Below, piece after piece: positions 1-9,540 of a DNA stretch of 64,000 nt (positions within the stretch are counted from its first letter, which is position 1; each line of letters opens with the position of its first letter). The stretch spans positions 431,724,676 through 431,788,675 of the forward strand of contig NC_058521.1 in the NCBI RefSeq assembly GCF_904849725.1, in the 5' to 3' direction. Source of the DNA: Hordeum vulgare subsp. vulgare. Lineage: Eukaryota > Streptophyta > Magnoliopsida > Poales > Poaceae. The notes beneath the pieces are model-generated. The model did no database searches. It had not been told where the DNA came from and saw only the letters and a program-made list of their open reading frames with translations. The position numbers and the translations under genes were made by a program.

Positions 1-2880
1 TGACCCGTCAGCCTTCAGTTCTAGAAAACCCTTGGACACTTCAGCCGGGTCAAGTTCAAACGAATAGGCCAAAGCGCAGATTAAAGAATATGTGGCTCCA
101 GCGCGGGTGGCTGATCTCTTGAGCTCTCCAATCTGTCCAGGGATCGTGGAAAGGAACGCCAGGACGTCCTTTATAAGCTTGACCGGCTCTTTGTTTCCAA
201 CAAAGACCTTGATGGTGCACAAACTCCCAGTATATAGTTGCTTAGTTAGAGTATATACAACTGTAAGCCTTAACAAGCAATTGTCTTGGAGATCGAGCGC
301 ACGGCAGCTTGCAAAGAGCAAACACATCAGTCGCCACATATTTTGGCCTTGGCAAAAATGATTTCACTGGATTAAAGAGGAAGTTTCATCGACACTTACC
401 AAAGATAGCATGAGTCATATGATCAATATGCCTTTTAACCCGGGAAGTTCTTTTGACACATTTTCAGCTTGTTTTCGGCATCTTTAGAGCGTTTGATCAA
501 GACAACTTTTTCGCTCTCAAAGGACTTTCTTTCTACCACAAAACCCGCCTTGATTTTCACCATTTGCTCCAAAGATAAACGAAGTTTCTCTTCAAATTCT
601 GCTCGGGCAAGTTGCCCCAATTCAAGAGCTTTGGTCAAATCCGAGACTTTCGACTCGGCAGACATCAAATTCTCCTGCACATAAAGTAAGGAGATGGTAA
701 GACAGAGATAAGGCAAGATAACGATTATGATAACAAGTCCCAAGAACATTTCAAGAAATATGATTGGCACTTGGGGGCTAATGCATATAAGTTCTTTCAA
801 GCAAATATGATGGAAACAAAGACCCGACCCATCTCAAGGAGATGAGCCAGCCCTTGAGGGCTATAGGTCAAAATCATCTTCAAAAATTACAAGACCCGAC
901 CCAGCTCAAGGAGATGAGCCGACCCTTGGGGGCTACAGGTCAAAATCATCTTCAGCAAATTACAAGACCCGGCCCATCTCAAGGAGATGAGATGGCCCTT
1001 GGGGGCTACAAAAGAGTATATACATATGAGATACATAGCTTACCTCATACTTCATTTTTATTGTATTTACAAGACCAGCTTCCATTTGTCGGCTTGAATA
1101 AAGACGCTCAAGATAGCTAGCGTACAATTCTTCAACATCAAGAGCATCATGGTGCAGAGACTTCAGTTTAGCTTCCCCTTTATTAGATAGGACAGTGTCC
1201 TCTTTCATGGACTGTTTTGATAATACATCAAAAGGCCCAGGAGCAACATAGCTTGACCCAAGGATAACTAATTCCGTGTTTGCATCACACGGGACAACTT
1301 TTGAAGGTTGTTGAGAAATTGACGGGTCAAGTTCGACAACCGGAGATGAAGCAATGGTTTTTTCTACCTCAAGCTAAGACAGATCAACTTGAATCTCTTG
1401 ATTATTTTCAACTCGTCCGGAGGCTGTGGAAGCCGCCATGTCCAGATTTTCTGGCTCAGGTGTAACATAAGAATTGCCAAGATTACGTGTATTTGCCCTT
1501 GCTCTACAAGACAAGAAGGCAGGAAAAACTTCAGAAATACTAACAGGAAAACATATGCTACGAAAACAGAAAAAACTTACCCTTGATTGATAATAAAAGG
1601 AGGCAACTTCGAAGAAGATGAGTCGCCAGATGAGGGGATGGATTCCTGATAATTTGAGTGAGCAAGATTGAGAGGTTATTTAAAAAGACCAACTTGGGGA
1701 CGAGATGGAGTTGGACTATGAGGCACCTCATCTTGAAGTTTTCGGGTTGTTCACTCGTCAGATACACTAGCTGACGGAGACTCGCCCTGAAAAGTTGAAG
1801 TAGTAGCAGACACCTTACTCTTTTTCTTGGGAGGGATGGCTTTAGATTTGCTAGCCTGGACTTCCCTTTTCTTCTTCCAACATGAAGAAGAAGCCTGCAA
1901 GATAAAATGAAAGCAGCGATATTCAAAATATTGGAGAAGTTATCGCAAAGATAATCAGGTGATGAGTTAAGTTTCTTACTGGAGGAGCCGGGTTGAGAGC
2001 ATTGAAGGGTTTCAAGCTGACTTGGTCACAAACTTCTTGAGCATCGCCAAGCAGTTTCTTCACAACCTTATTTACATCATCATCTGTCAAAATCACAGTG
2101 TTATATCTGTGAGGGTCATCTACACGACCAGAATACTTGCACATAATAGCATTTCAACAGATCAGTGGGAGTATCATCCAGGATGCCCAACAACGGGTCA
2201 AGTCCACTCTGCTCAGACCCTGAGAACAGAGAGTCGCCAATATTTGGAAAACAAAGGCAAACTTGTCAAGTTCTTCTTGAGAAATTTGGCCGGGAAGTTC
2301 AAAATCCATTGGAAGGCGATTTGGTCTATAACTCGGCAAGGGATGTTTGTTTGCTAGGGCAGTATTTTGACAATAGAACCAAGTCTTGTTCCACTCTTTG
2401 GGATGACTTGGCAGGGCAGCTGAACGAATTTTACCATTTCTGTGCCTCTGAATTAAAATACGCCCAGTTCTTGGCTGGGGCCATCCATGCACTCAGTATA
2501 GCAGTTCAGATAAAAGAATTTCAGAAAGAGTAGAACAGTGGGTTCCATTTGCAAGTACACCTCGCATAAGACTTGGAATTGGCATAAGTTTGATATGGAA
2601 TTAGGGGCCAAATCTTGTGGATGAAGGTGAAGAAAGTGAGTACATCCCGGAAGAACTTTGATACGGGAGGAGAAAAAACTCTGAGAAGGTGATCTATGAA
2701 AACCACAACTTCTCCTTCATTAGGCTTTGGGCGTTTCTCCCCTTGAGGAGCCTGCCATCTGTTTACTTGCTTGGAAGACAATAAACCTTGATCTACATAG
2801 CCCTCGAGAAGATCTTCTGAAACTTGTGAAGGCACCCAATTGCAGATGGATGTCTTCGACATAATGACACGCCTGGACAT
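1..2880 (-). pseudogene. antisense additional ORF (putative gypsy-type transposon protein, PF04195-like), broken
   Basis: The minus strand carries a multi-exon gene relic read from 2880 leftwards. The N-terminal exon (2880-2521) has CNWVPSQVSEDLLEGYVDQG and a block VVVFIDHLLR typical of the PF04195 family. Next come a block at about 2492-2154 with YRPNRLP and GLSRVDLTRCWASW, and one at 2144-1923 with MCKYSGRVDDPHRY. A coiled-coil exon preceded by a TGCAG acceptor runs from about 677 to 400 and ends at a GTAAGT donor near 399. A last block (about 250 to the edge) has VGNKEPVKLIKDVLAFLS and IPGQIGELKRSA. The blocks are in different frames, so small indels have broken it. The function of this protein family is unknown. 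It continues beyond the left edge. Confidence 0.7.
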
Positions 2881-3843
2881 TAGTCATAAGATTGCAAAAA
2901 CATCCATGTTATGGTCAAAGATATGACAATATGGACATCTTTAATAAAGAGTCGACACAAAGATAAGTCGGCTATATTTGACGGGTTGAGATCATTTATA
3001 CAAGACAATGACAATAAAAGGCGTCTTACGCCAGACAAAATTATTTATGATTCTCCTGGGTGCAGTCGAAAAAGTTTCCTATCAGAGTTGCTACAACCGC
3101 GGATCTAGATAAGGTTTGGAAAAGTAAAATAATTAGTAAACTTAAAGCACAGCAATGGCAGTTGGTCCGCATCACAAAAATCTTGAGAAGGACCAGAATA
3201 TGCTACTGGAAAGAGGAAGTCATGCATGCCCATTATCTCGTTTCGGTGGAAATGACACATTCAAAACATGAGGAAGGTAGGGATACCAATGAACAGGAAG
3301 GAGGAACCCTCGAGGTCTACGATGAACTCCAGAGGAAATTTAGACAAAGGATTTACAAAGAAATAAAGTAGCATACCTCGTCGATCAATGGAGATGTCAA
3401 AGCAGCTTGAATAAATCCAGGAGGAGACGATGAATCGCAACGACACAAGGCAGCTGTTGAAAGCAAGCAACAACAATGGCGTGACCAGGTGTTCGAGCCA
3501 GAGGAAGAAGAAGAAGACGTGAAGAGGGGGTAAAAGTGCAAAGGAGGAGCCATCCACCCGTATTTATAACATTAGAAGTAACAACTGCAGGGCGCGGGAA
3601 TAGAGGAGTCACAGTAAAAACATTGAAGGTTCGATGCCTCGGTTTCTGGGACAAAAATGCATGCAAAGGACTGGTTGTGATGACACCATAATAGCATTAA
3701 AAATCTGACGAGTGACATCACGAGTAGACAGAGGAAGCTACAAGCAGGCAGTGGAAAGAAATTGGGAAAGCAACAATATTGTCGACTCATAACTTGATCA
3801 AGATAGCTTGATGTGAACAAGTTCAAGTCAACCTAGGGCATAA
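2881..3843. other. spacer between the antisense ORF start and the 3' LTR
   Basis: This is non-coding sequence of the Gypsy element. Read on the minus strand it would be the promoter and 5' leader of the antisense ORF. It contains a TATA-like box (3561-3568) followed on the minus strand by a CT-rich, CTTCTTCTTC-like stretch at about 3500-3525. I see no clear polypurine tract immediately left of the LTR at 3844. Short open frames here look accidental. Confidence 0.5.
3561..3568 (-). promoter_or_regulatory. TATA-like box for the antisense ORF
   Basis: TATAAATA on the minus strand, followed downstream by a pyrimidine-rich leader. It lies about 680 bp upstream of the first ATG of the antisense ORF, which would leave room for a 5' UTR or a leader intron. 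This is a sequence match plus position only, with no transcript evidence. Confidence 0.35.
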
Positions 3844-4361
3844 TGTTGGGATATAACCTAGGATAAAACCCTACCTATGGGGCCGGGTCAAGGTGCAAAG
3901 AAGCAGTAAGAAGGTGGGCCGCCAGGGGTTGTGACTTAAGCCGCCATACGACCAAACACCAGAAGACGGCGACTTTGATATACAAGGCAAAAGACGCTGA
4001 AAACCTTCCTAACTTGGGAACAAAGATATAGTAGATTTGTAGTAGGTCGCGAGTGTTTATTCGACCCAAACTCTATTGTAAACTTGGGGGCCTCTACCTA
4101 TATATAAAGGAGAGCCCTCGAGTTAGAAAGATCAAGTAAGAAACCCTTGAGAGCTGGTTTAGCGATTCCGCATCCTTGTAATCAAGATCCCTATCAATAT
4201 AGACACAAAGCAGCATATAGGTTTTTACCTTCATTGGAGGGGCCGAACGTGGGTAAATATGTCTCTTGTCCCCAATCAACCCCTTCGAGTCGTCACACCG
4301 CGACGATGGCCTTACCACTAAGTCCGTTCACGAGGAAATCTGTCGTGACAAAACCACAACA
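3844..4361 (+). repeat. 3' LTR (518 bp) of the Tat-like Gypsy
   Basis: It begins TGTTGGGATATAACC and ends CCACAACA, so the short inverted ends TGTTG/CAACA are intact. A strong TATATAAA box sits at about 4101-4108, followed by GAGAGCCCTCGAG, as in Gypsy LTR promoters. The following sequence (GTGGACATAG) has no element character, so this is the outer boundary. It has no partner copy in the window. Confidence 0.75.
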
Positions 4362-5082
4362 GTGGACATAGAATAAATCAATTGTTCATATGAAATTTTG
4401 TAAAAAAACATATTATACCATTAACACGAACTGCACGAGGTAGTAGCCCCATTCTGTAGGTAATATACGTCAGTGTTGGTATTGTTGGATGGAGGCTGGT
4501 TGGTTGTTGATTGAAAAAGAAATTCAATTGTACAGGTCCTCTTCATCTTGGATTCTAATCTCCTAATGACAATGAAATAAAAATGACTAACTAATATAAC
4601 ACCACCAATTCATTGAGTTTGCCTGATATAAAAAACTAGGGAAAATAATTACATGATACAGAGTTACAGACCACTTATTATCTGTGCGGCGGAGTATGTG
4701 TACATTGCAATTTAGCAATAGTTCGAGAAGATCAGAAGAAGGAGAGTAGGAGAGGCAGGTGGTCGGGACACCGTATCCGGCAGCCAACGCGGCGGGGAAT
4801 CATGGCTTGGCAAACTGACGAAGGCGGCTGCGCACCCGCACAGCGCATGGACGCTCCTTTAAGAGAGGCGAGGGTTTCTCTATTGCCGATTGGGAAAGGG
4901 ATTTTAATTTTCTTGGTGAATGTGGCAGCTCAAAGCGTCAACGTGTTCTGATCGATCCATTTTTTGGCTGCGCAGTTAATTTTCTGTTCTGGTCAATCCA
5001 CTTCAGTTGGGCTAAGGGGTTGAAGCCTTAGACATCTACGTAAAACCTCAGGCTAATCTTCTTTATATCCCAAATTCTCAAA
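4362..5082. other. low-copy-looking DNA, nothing recognised
   Basis: No element termini or recognisable protein relics. A moderately GC-rich patch at about 4740-4880 is open on the minus strand for 66 codons (4787-4587) and could be a decayed exon, but I recognise no family. This is one of the few stretches not explained by a transposon. Confidence 0.4.
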
Positions 5083-5084
5083 TA

Positions 5085-5165
5085 CTCTCTTTGTACCTAA
5101 ATATTTGTAGTTGGAGAAAATTAGACTAGTTCTCCTCAAATACAAATATTTAGGTACAGATGGAA
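5085..5165. mobile_element. short Stowaway-like MITE (81 bp hairpin)
   Basis: The two arms are inverted copies sharing TACCTAAATATTTGTA, separated by a short loop. The element is flanked by TA (5083-5084 and 5166-5167), the target duplication expected for Tc1/Mariner-derived Stowaway elements. Confidence 0.6.
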
Positions 5166-5167
5166 TA

Positions 5168-5352
5168 TTCGCTAGCATATGTATAGGTGCTAGTTGGGCC
5201 ATGCCTAAGGCTACAACCTGAGTTGCCCAGGCCCAGTTTCGTCTGTGCTCACATGCAACCATTAAATGCTATAGCAATTTTAGTAGCTCATGTACAACTT
5301 GTCTATTATATGAGTAGTCTTTTAGTAGCACTAGATGACATGACATTGTTAT
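5168..5352. other. short intergenic stretch, nothing recognised
   Basis: No terminal repeats or coding character seen between the small MITE and the next MITE-like block. Confidence 0.4.
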
Positions 5353-5948
5353 AAGAGCAAGTACAATAGAGCTGAGTCAGCTGGCTATAAGGAATAAAAT
5401 AGTATATTTTTGCTTAGTTGGAGGAGAGAGAAGATGAGATAGAAGGTAAACGGCCTCTGAGTTAGAGCAAGTACAATAAGGTACGGTCAGCAAACTCTAA
5501 GGATTAAAATATTATATTTTTGCTGAGTTGGATGAGAGAGAAGAGGAGAGAGAAGGAAAGCGGGCTCTTCGTGAAGAGATAGCTCTAGCACGTGCTCCTA
5601 GTTGCTTTGTGAGAATGAAAGATGAGCCATATATAATAAAAGTAGTACTACCTCCATTCAAATATATAGGGCATGCACGTAGTTTTAGGTTGTCAATTTA
5701 ACTAGCTAAATATATATTATATATGATAAAAATCACATATTCAAAAACTACATCCCCGCATGAATCTAATTATATATTATTTATTACATATAATACATAT
5801 TTAAGTAGTTAAATTAACGACCTAGAACTACGCGCATGCCCTATACACCCGGACGGAGGGAGTACTCTTTTATAACTAACTGTTGTACAAGCTAGCTATA
5901 AAATGAGCTATAAGATGGCTTATAGCCAGCAGTTGGTTGTACTATTAA
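5353..5948. mobile_element. MITE-like block, partly duplicated, left part
   Basis: It starts with AGAGCAAGTACAATAGAGCT, and a diverged repeat of the same start occurs about 112 bp later (5465, AGAGCAAGTACAATAAGG). The inverted end (GTACTATTAATCATGCTCTT when the solo LTR is removed) closes the structure at 8660. The type of transposon is uncertain. It was interrupted first or later by a Stowaway MITE (5648-5862), and by the solo LTR starting at 5949. Confidence 0.45.
5648..5862. mobile_element. Stowaway-like MITE (215 bp)
   Basis: The ends are long inverted repeats of about 54 bp at roughly 80 percent identity. Both arms contain TATAGGGCATGC, and the right arm ends CGGACGGAGGGAG, the classic Stowaway end. 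TA is present on both sides (5646-5647, 5863-5864). The centre is AT-rich with no coding capacity. Confidence 0.75.
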
Positions 5949-7006
5949 TGTTAGAGCATATATCTCCATATGTGGTTTTGGTAATTAATGACAATTCCTA
6001 TGGACTAGTGGTTGCCTTAAGTTACATTTATAGGATTTGTCCATAGGCACTTCTTGAAGTCCATATGTTGGGTTCAAGGAGTTTATATGATGACCAAGAT
6101 GATATTCAAGGTATTATCCAAAGAATGGTCATAGAGACACATGGTTGATCAAGATCTCAGACAAAGAGTAAATCAAGATGATCAACACACAAAGCGTACA
6201 AGATGTACCGAGAGGGATCAAGTTATCCCATGGTATGGTAAGCATTGTCCATTACGTGTTTGTGTACTAACCCATGGTCTTCGTGAGAGTTCTATGTGGG
6301 GGTTAGGTGTGTTTCCATGGGTTTGTGTCAAAGGGAAGATCTCATACAACCCATGAAGTATGACGTCAAGTTGTGATCTTTATCAAGATTGCGATGTGCA
6401 AGTTCAAGTGGATCAGCACGAAGATATCATGCTTGAAGCTTGCCATCCATTGTGGTAGCAATGGACTTGTGAAGATATGCTGAAGAGTGGCTCACTCATA
6501 GTGAGTATGGGGGAGCAATCAACTAGTCTTCATCAAGCCAACGCAATCAAGAAAGGTGGTCCATCTTGACGAAGCCAAGATCATCATCATCTAGCTCAAG
6601 AGGACGAGGTGCAAGGTATAGGTTTGCCCTTGATAGGTTTTCTGTTTAGGATAGATTGTTGTACTATCAGGGGGGCTCTCAAGTGAGTAGCTTGATCGTA
6701 TCGTTCGTTGAGAGCTCAAACCATTTGCATCCTTGCATCATACTTCTTGGTTCTTGTTTGTTGTTTCTCTTTGTGAGTTTTAGAGCTTATGGTTATCTTC
6801 GTGACAAGCTCGAGTTCATCGAAAACGGAGTCCATATGCATCTACTATGATGTTTTCGATGTTGGAGTTTTTGTTGGTTCTTCATTCACAGAGGACTCAC
6901 ATCTCTATATCACTCGTTGTTGGGATAGCTCTTGTCGTCCTGAATCCAACAAGCTTGGGTTTGCTCGATTCGGAGCTCGTATGCGAAAGTTATGGCTATT
7001 TCAGTG

Positions 7007-7532
7007 GCGAGCAGTAGTACCGCTGGACCTAGCGGTAGTACCGCTAGAGTTGGCGGTAGTACCGATGGACCTAGCGGTAGTACCGCTAGAGTTGGCGGTA
7101 GTACCGCTGGCCCTAGCGGTAGTACTGCTAGAGCTGGCGGTAGTACCGCTGTCCGAGCGGTAGTACCGCCCCTGGCCAGCGATAGTACCGCTCCAAGTTT
7201 TTAGTACCGTCATCTTTGCGGTTGTACTGCGTCGGACATTTTTGTGAAGACTTTCTTGGCGGTGGTTGGCCCGGTAGTATCTTTGCGCTACCATGGGTTC
7301 AGTGGTAGTACCGCTGCAGCCAGCAGTAGTACCGCTGCAGCCGGCAGTAGTACCGCCGGAGGGTCAGCGGTAGTACCGCTGGAGCCGGCAGTAGTACCGC
7401 CGGAGGGTCAGCGGTAGTACCGCTGGAGCCGGCGGTAGTACCGCCGGAGGGTCAGCGGTAGTACCGCTGGAGCTGGCGGTAGTACCGCTGGAGCCGGCGG
7501 TAGTACCGCTGGAGCCAGTGGTAGTACCGCTG
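7007..7532 (+). repeat. array of near-palindromic 15-mers, about 20 units
   Basis: Units read AGCGGTAGTACCGCT with small changes, so the arms AGCGGTA/TACCGCT are perfect inverted repeats around one central base. I count 9 units at 7007-7195 and 11 at about 7300-7532, mostly spaced at about 21 bp. The period is a multiple of three, so long open frames appear on both strands. The array ends about 45 bp upstream of the TATA box. Confidence 0.9.
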
Positions 7533-7576
7533 GGCTTGGGCTGTAAGTGGGGGTAACGGTCTGATTCCTTCCCCAC

Positions 7577-7584
7577 TATATAAA
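7577..7584 (+). promoter_or_regulatory. TATA box of the solo LTR
   Basis: TATATAAA in the context CCCCACTATATAAAGGG. The same context occurs in the 5' and 3' LTRs of the Copia at 19221 and 29830, each time downstream of a near-palindrome array. It marks the likely U3/R promoter. Confidence 0.7.
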
Positions 7585-8650
7585 GGGGGTCTTCTTCCCC
7601 CTTGGTCTTACCCATCTGTTGAGCTCTTGTTCTACCTCCATTGTTGACATTCTTAGAACTTGCTTACTCTCAATCCCTGCAATGATTCTTGCTTGTTCTT
7701 GAGGGAAAAGAGAGAGGAGATCTAGATCCACATCTCCACCAATCACTTTCTCCTCAATGTGAGGGGAACCCCTTGGATCTAGATTTTGGAGTTCTTTGTG
7801 AGCTCCTTGTTCTTCCTCTCATATTTCTTCATAGCTTTCGTTGTTGTAGAGGGATTTGAGTGTGAGGGACTTGACCACTTCGTGTGTTCTTGCCATTGCA
7901 TTGGTTGCATCGGTTTAAGTTCTCCACGGTGATACGTGGAAGTGAAGTTTGAGAAGCTTATTACCTTTGGTACTTCGTATCCTAGATATTGTTCTTCGTG
8001 GATGCTTTGGCGTCCTAGAAGCTTGGTGGTGTCTTGGAGCTCAATCATTGTGGTGTGAAGCTCCGGGAAAGCGTCGGGGTCTCCAATTAGGTTGTGGAGA
8101 TTGCCCCGAGCAATTTGTACGGGTACCGGTAACCGCCCCCAAGGGTTGTCACGTGTACGGGTTCGGTGACCGCCCCAAGGTTTGCCATTTGTATGGGTTC
8201 GGTGACCGCCCTCAAGGGTCCCTTAGTGGAATCACAGCATCTTGCATTGTGTGAGGGCGTGAGGAGATTACGGTGGCCTCAGTGGCATCTTGGGGAGCAT
8301 TGTGCCTCCACACGGCTCCAACGGAGATTAGCATCCGCAAGGGTGTGAACTTCGGGATACATCATCGTCTCCGCGTACCTCGGTTATCTCTTACCCGAAC
8401 CCTTTACTTATGCACTTTACTTTGTGATAGCCATATTGTCTCTTGTCATATATCTTGCTATCACTTAGTTGTTTATCTTACTAAGCATAAGTTGTTGGTA
8501 CACATAGATGAGCCTAGTTGTTCGAGGTTTTGTGATTGACATATTAAACGTTAGTTTTATTCCGCATTTGTTCAAGCCTAAACCTTAATTATTTTAAAGC
8601 GCCTATTCAACCCCCCCCCCTCTAGGCGACATCCACATCCTTTCAATTAA

Positions 8651-8880
8651 TCATGCTCTTAAGAGCGAGCTCTAGCACGTTTTCGTAGGCACTTTATGAG
8701 AATGAAAGATGGACCATATAATAAATAAGTAGTACACTTTTATTATTATTATTGTACATGTTAACTATAAAATGGGTTATAGGTGACATGGCATGAGCTT
8801 ACAGCCGGTAGCCGGCTCTACTATTATCGTTGCTCTAATTGTTATAGAGCTAGCAGTCGGCTTTCTTATTAGCCACGCTC
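8651..8880. mobile_element. MITE-like block, right part
   Basis: Resumes the block interrupted at 5948. TCATGCTCTT closes the first unit and a second unit follows (GAGCTCTAGCACG, then GAGAATGAAAGATG). This second unit resembles 5580-5640 of the left part, so at least two related units lie in tandem. Class not determined. Confidence 0.4.
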
Positions 8881-9227
8881 TAATCGGCTTGTACATGTAG
8901 AATCACCGGGAATGCAAAAATTTGCATGCATTCACTTCTTCGGGAATCGGAAACTTTGCATGCATGCACGAAACGGGCCCATCTCGAGGCTTTTGATCGG
9001 CTCTTTTCAAGTGTGCAGACTTTGTCCATTGGATGTTAATCTAAGGACGTAGAAATAAAACGACTGAAAGTTAAATAAAATCTAGGCACCTCACATATAG
9101 TGCTCCCTTTTAGTTTTAGTGTTTCGTAGTGTAGATGCAGCTCCTTTCTCCGGGATACAATTTGAAAATATGGTACTCTCTCCGTTTCGAAATAAGTATC
9201 GGAAACTTAGTACTCCTTTCGAAACAC
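8881..9227. other. intergenic stretch with a possible MITE remnant
   Basis: Mostly unremarkable. At about 9176-9226 two inverted pieces sharing TTTCGAAA lie close together (CTCTCCGTTTCGAAATAAG and the rest), reminiscent of an internally deleted Mariner MITE, but too short to call. Confidence 0.3.
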
Positions 9228-9540
9228 TTTAGTCTGCCTATAATTTTTTCTAAAAAAAATTCATAATGCTCTGCGCGGTCTGACGTTTCGTTCGCTGTTT
9301 TCAAAAATGCCTCCGCACTAGCGCTTCGCCTCTTGCTCCCGCATTAACTAAGCCAGCTAGCTCGCTGCCTTTTCCTTTCTCGTACTCCGGTGCTGCCTCC
9401 ACTTCTACACCAAAACACTCCCTCTGATTCAGTTTAGTCTGCGTATAATTTTTTCTAAAAAAATCCAGAATGCTCTGCGCGATCTGACATTTTGTTCACT
9501 GTTTTCAGAAATGCCCCTCCACCATAGCTTCGTCTCCTGC
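9228..9540 (+). repeat. direct duplication of about 108 bp, second copy cut by a retrotransposon junction
   Basis: TTTAGTCTGC starts a block at 9228 that recurs at 9433 with about 15 percent divergence, including TGCTCTGCGCG and TGTTTTCA. The second copy stops at about 9540, where Angela internal sequence begins abruptly. Confidence 0.7.

Larger units (their letters stand above)
1..4361 (+). mobile_element. 3' part of a Tat-like Gypsy retrotransposon carrying an antisense additional ORF
   Basis: This is the right-hand end of a plus-oriented LTR retrotransposon whose gag-pol would lie beyond the left edge of the window. It consists of a minus-strand additional ORF (1-2880), about 960 bp of spacer, and a 518-bp LTR with TG/CA ends at 3844-4361. 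A long ORF placed antisense between pol and the 3' LTR is known from Tat-lineage Gypsy elements of grasses such as Grande and RIRE2. The Tat assignment rests on that layout and on the relic protein, not on an RT sequence. No target duplication can be tested because the left end is outside the window. Confidence 0.7.
5949..8645 (+). mobile_element. solo LTR (2697 bp) of a Maximus-type Copia, target duplication ATTAA
   Basis: It begins TGTTAGAGCATATATCTCC and ends CATCCACATCCTTTCA. ATTAA at 5944-5948 and at 8646-8650 is a perfect 5-bp target duplication. No primer site or internal domain follows, so this is a solo LTR left by recombination between two LTRs. Its layout matches the LTRs of the Copia at 18571-30568: a 21-bp-period array of near-palindromes, a TATATAAA box, a GTCTTACC-type leader, and a tail ending in a C run plus TCTAG and TCCTTTCA. 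Open frames inside it (for example 6992-7204) are by-products of the array. Confidence 0.85.

Noticed and set aside
7007..7532. Regularly spaced palindromic repeats that resemble a CRISPR array
   Set aside because: The intervals are about 6 bp and themselves repetitive, there are no cas genes, the context is an LTR promoter, and the genome is a plant.
6992..7615. Open frames encoding repeats such as SGSTARVGGSTDG or AVVPLELAVVPL
   Set aside because: They exist on both strands because the array period is a multiple of three; they are by-products of the repeats, not genes. The same applies to 18972-19244, 26365-26966 and 29366-29595.
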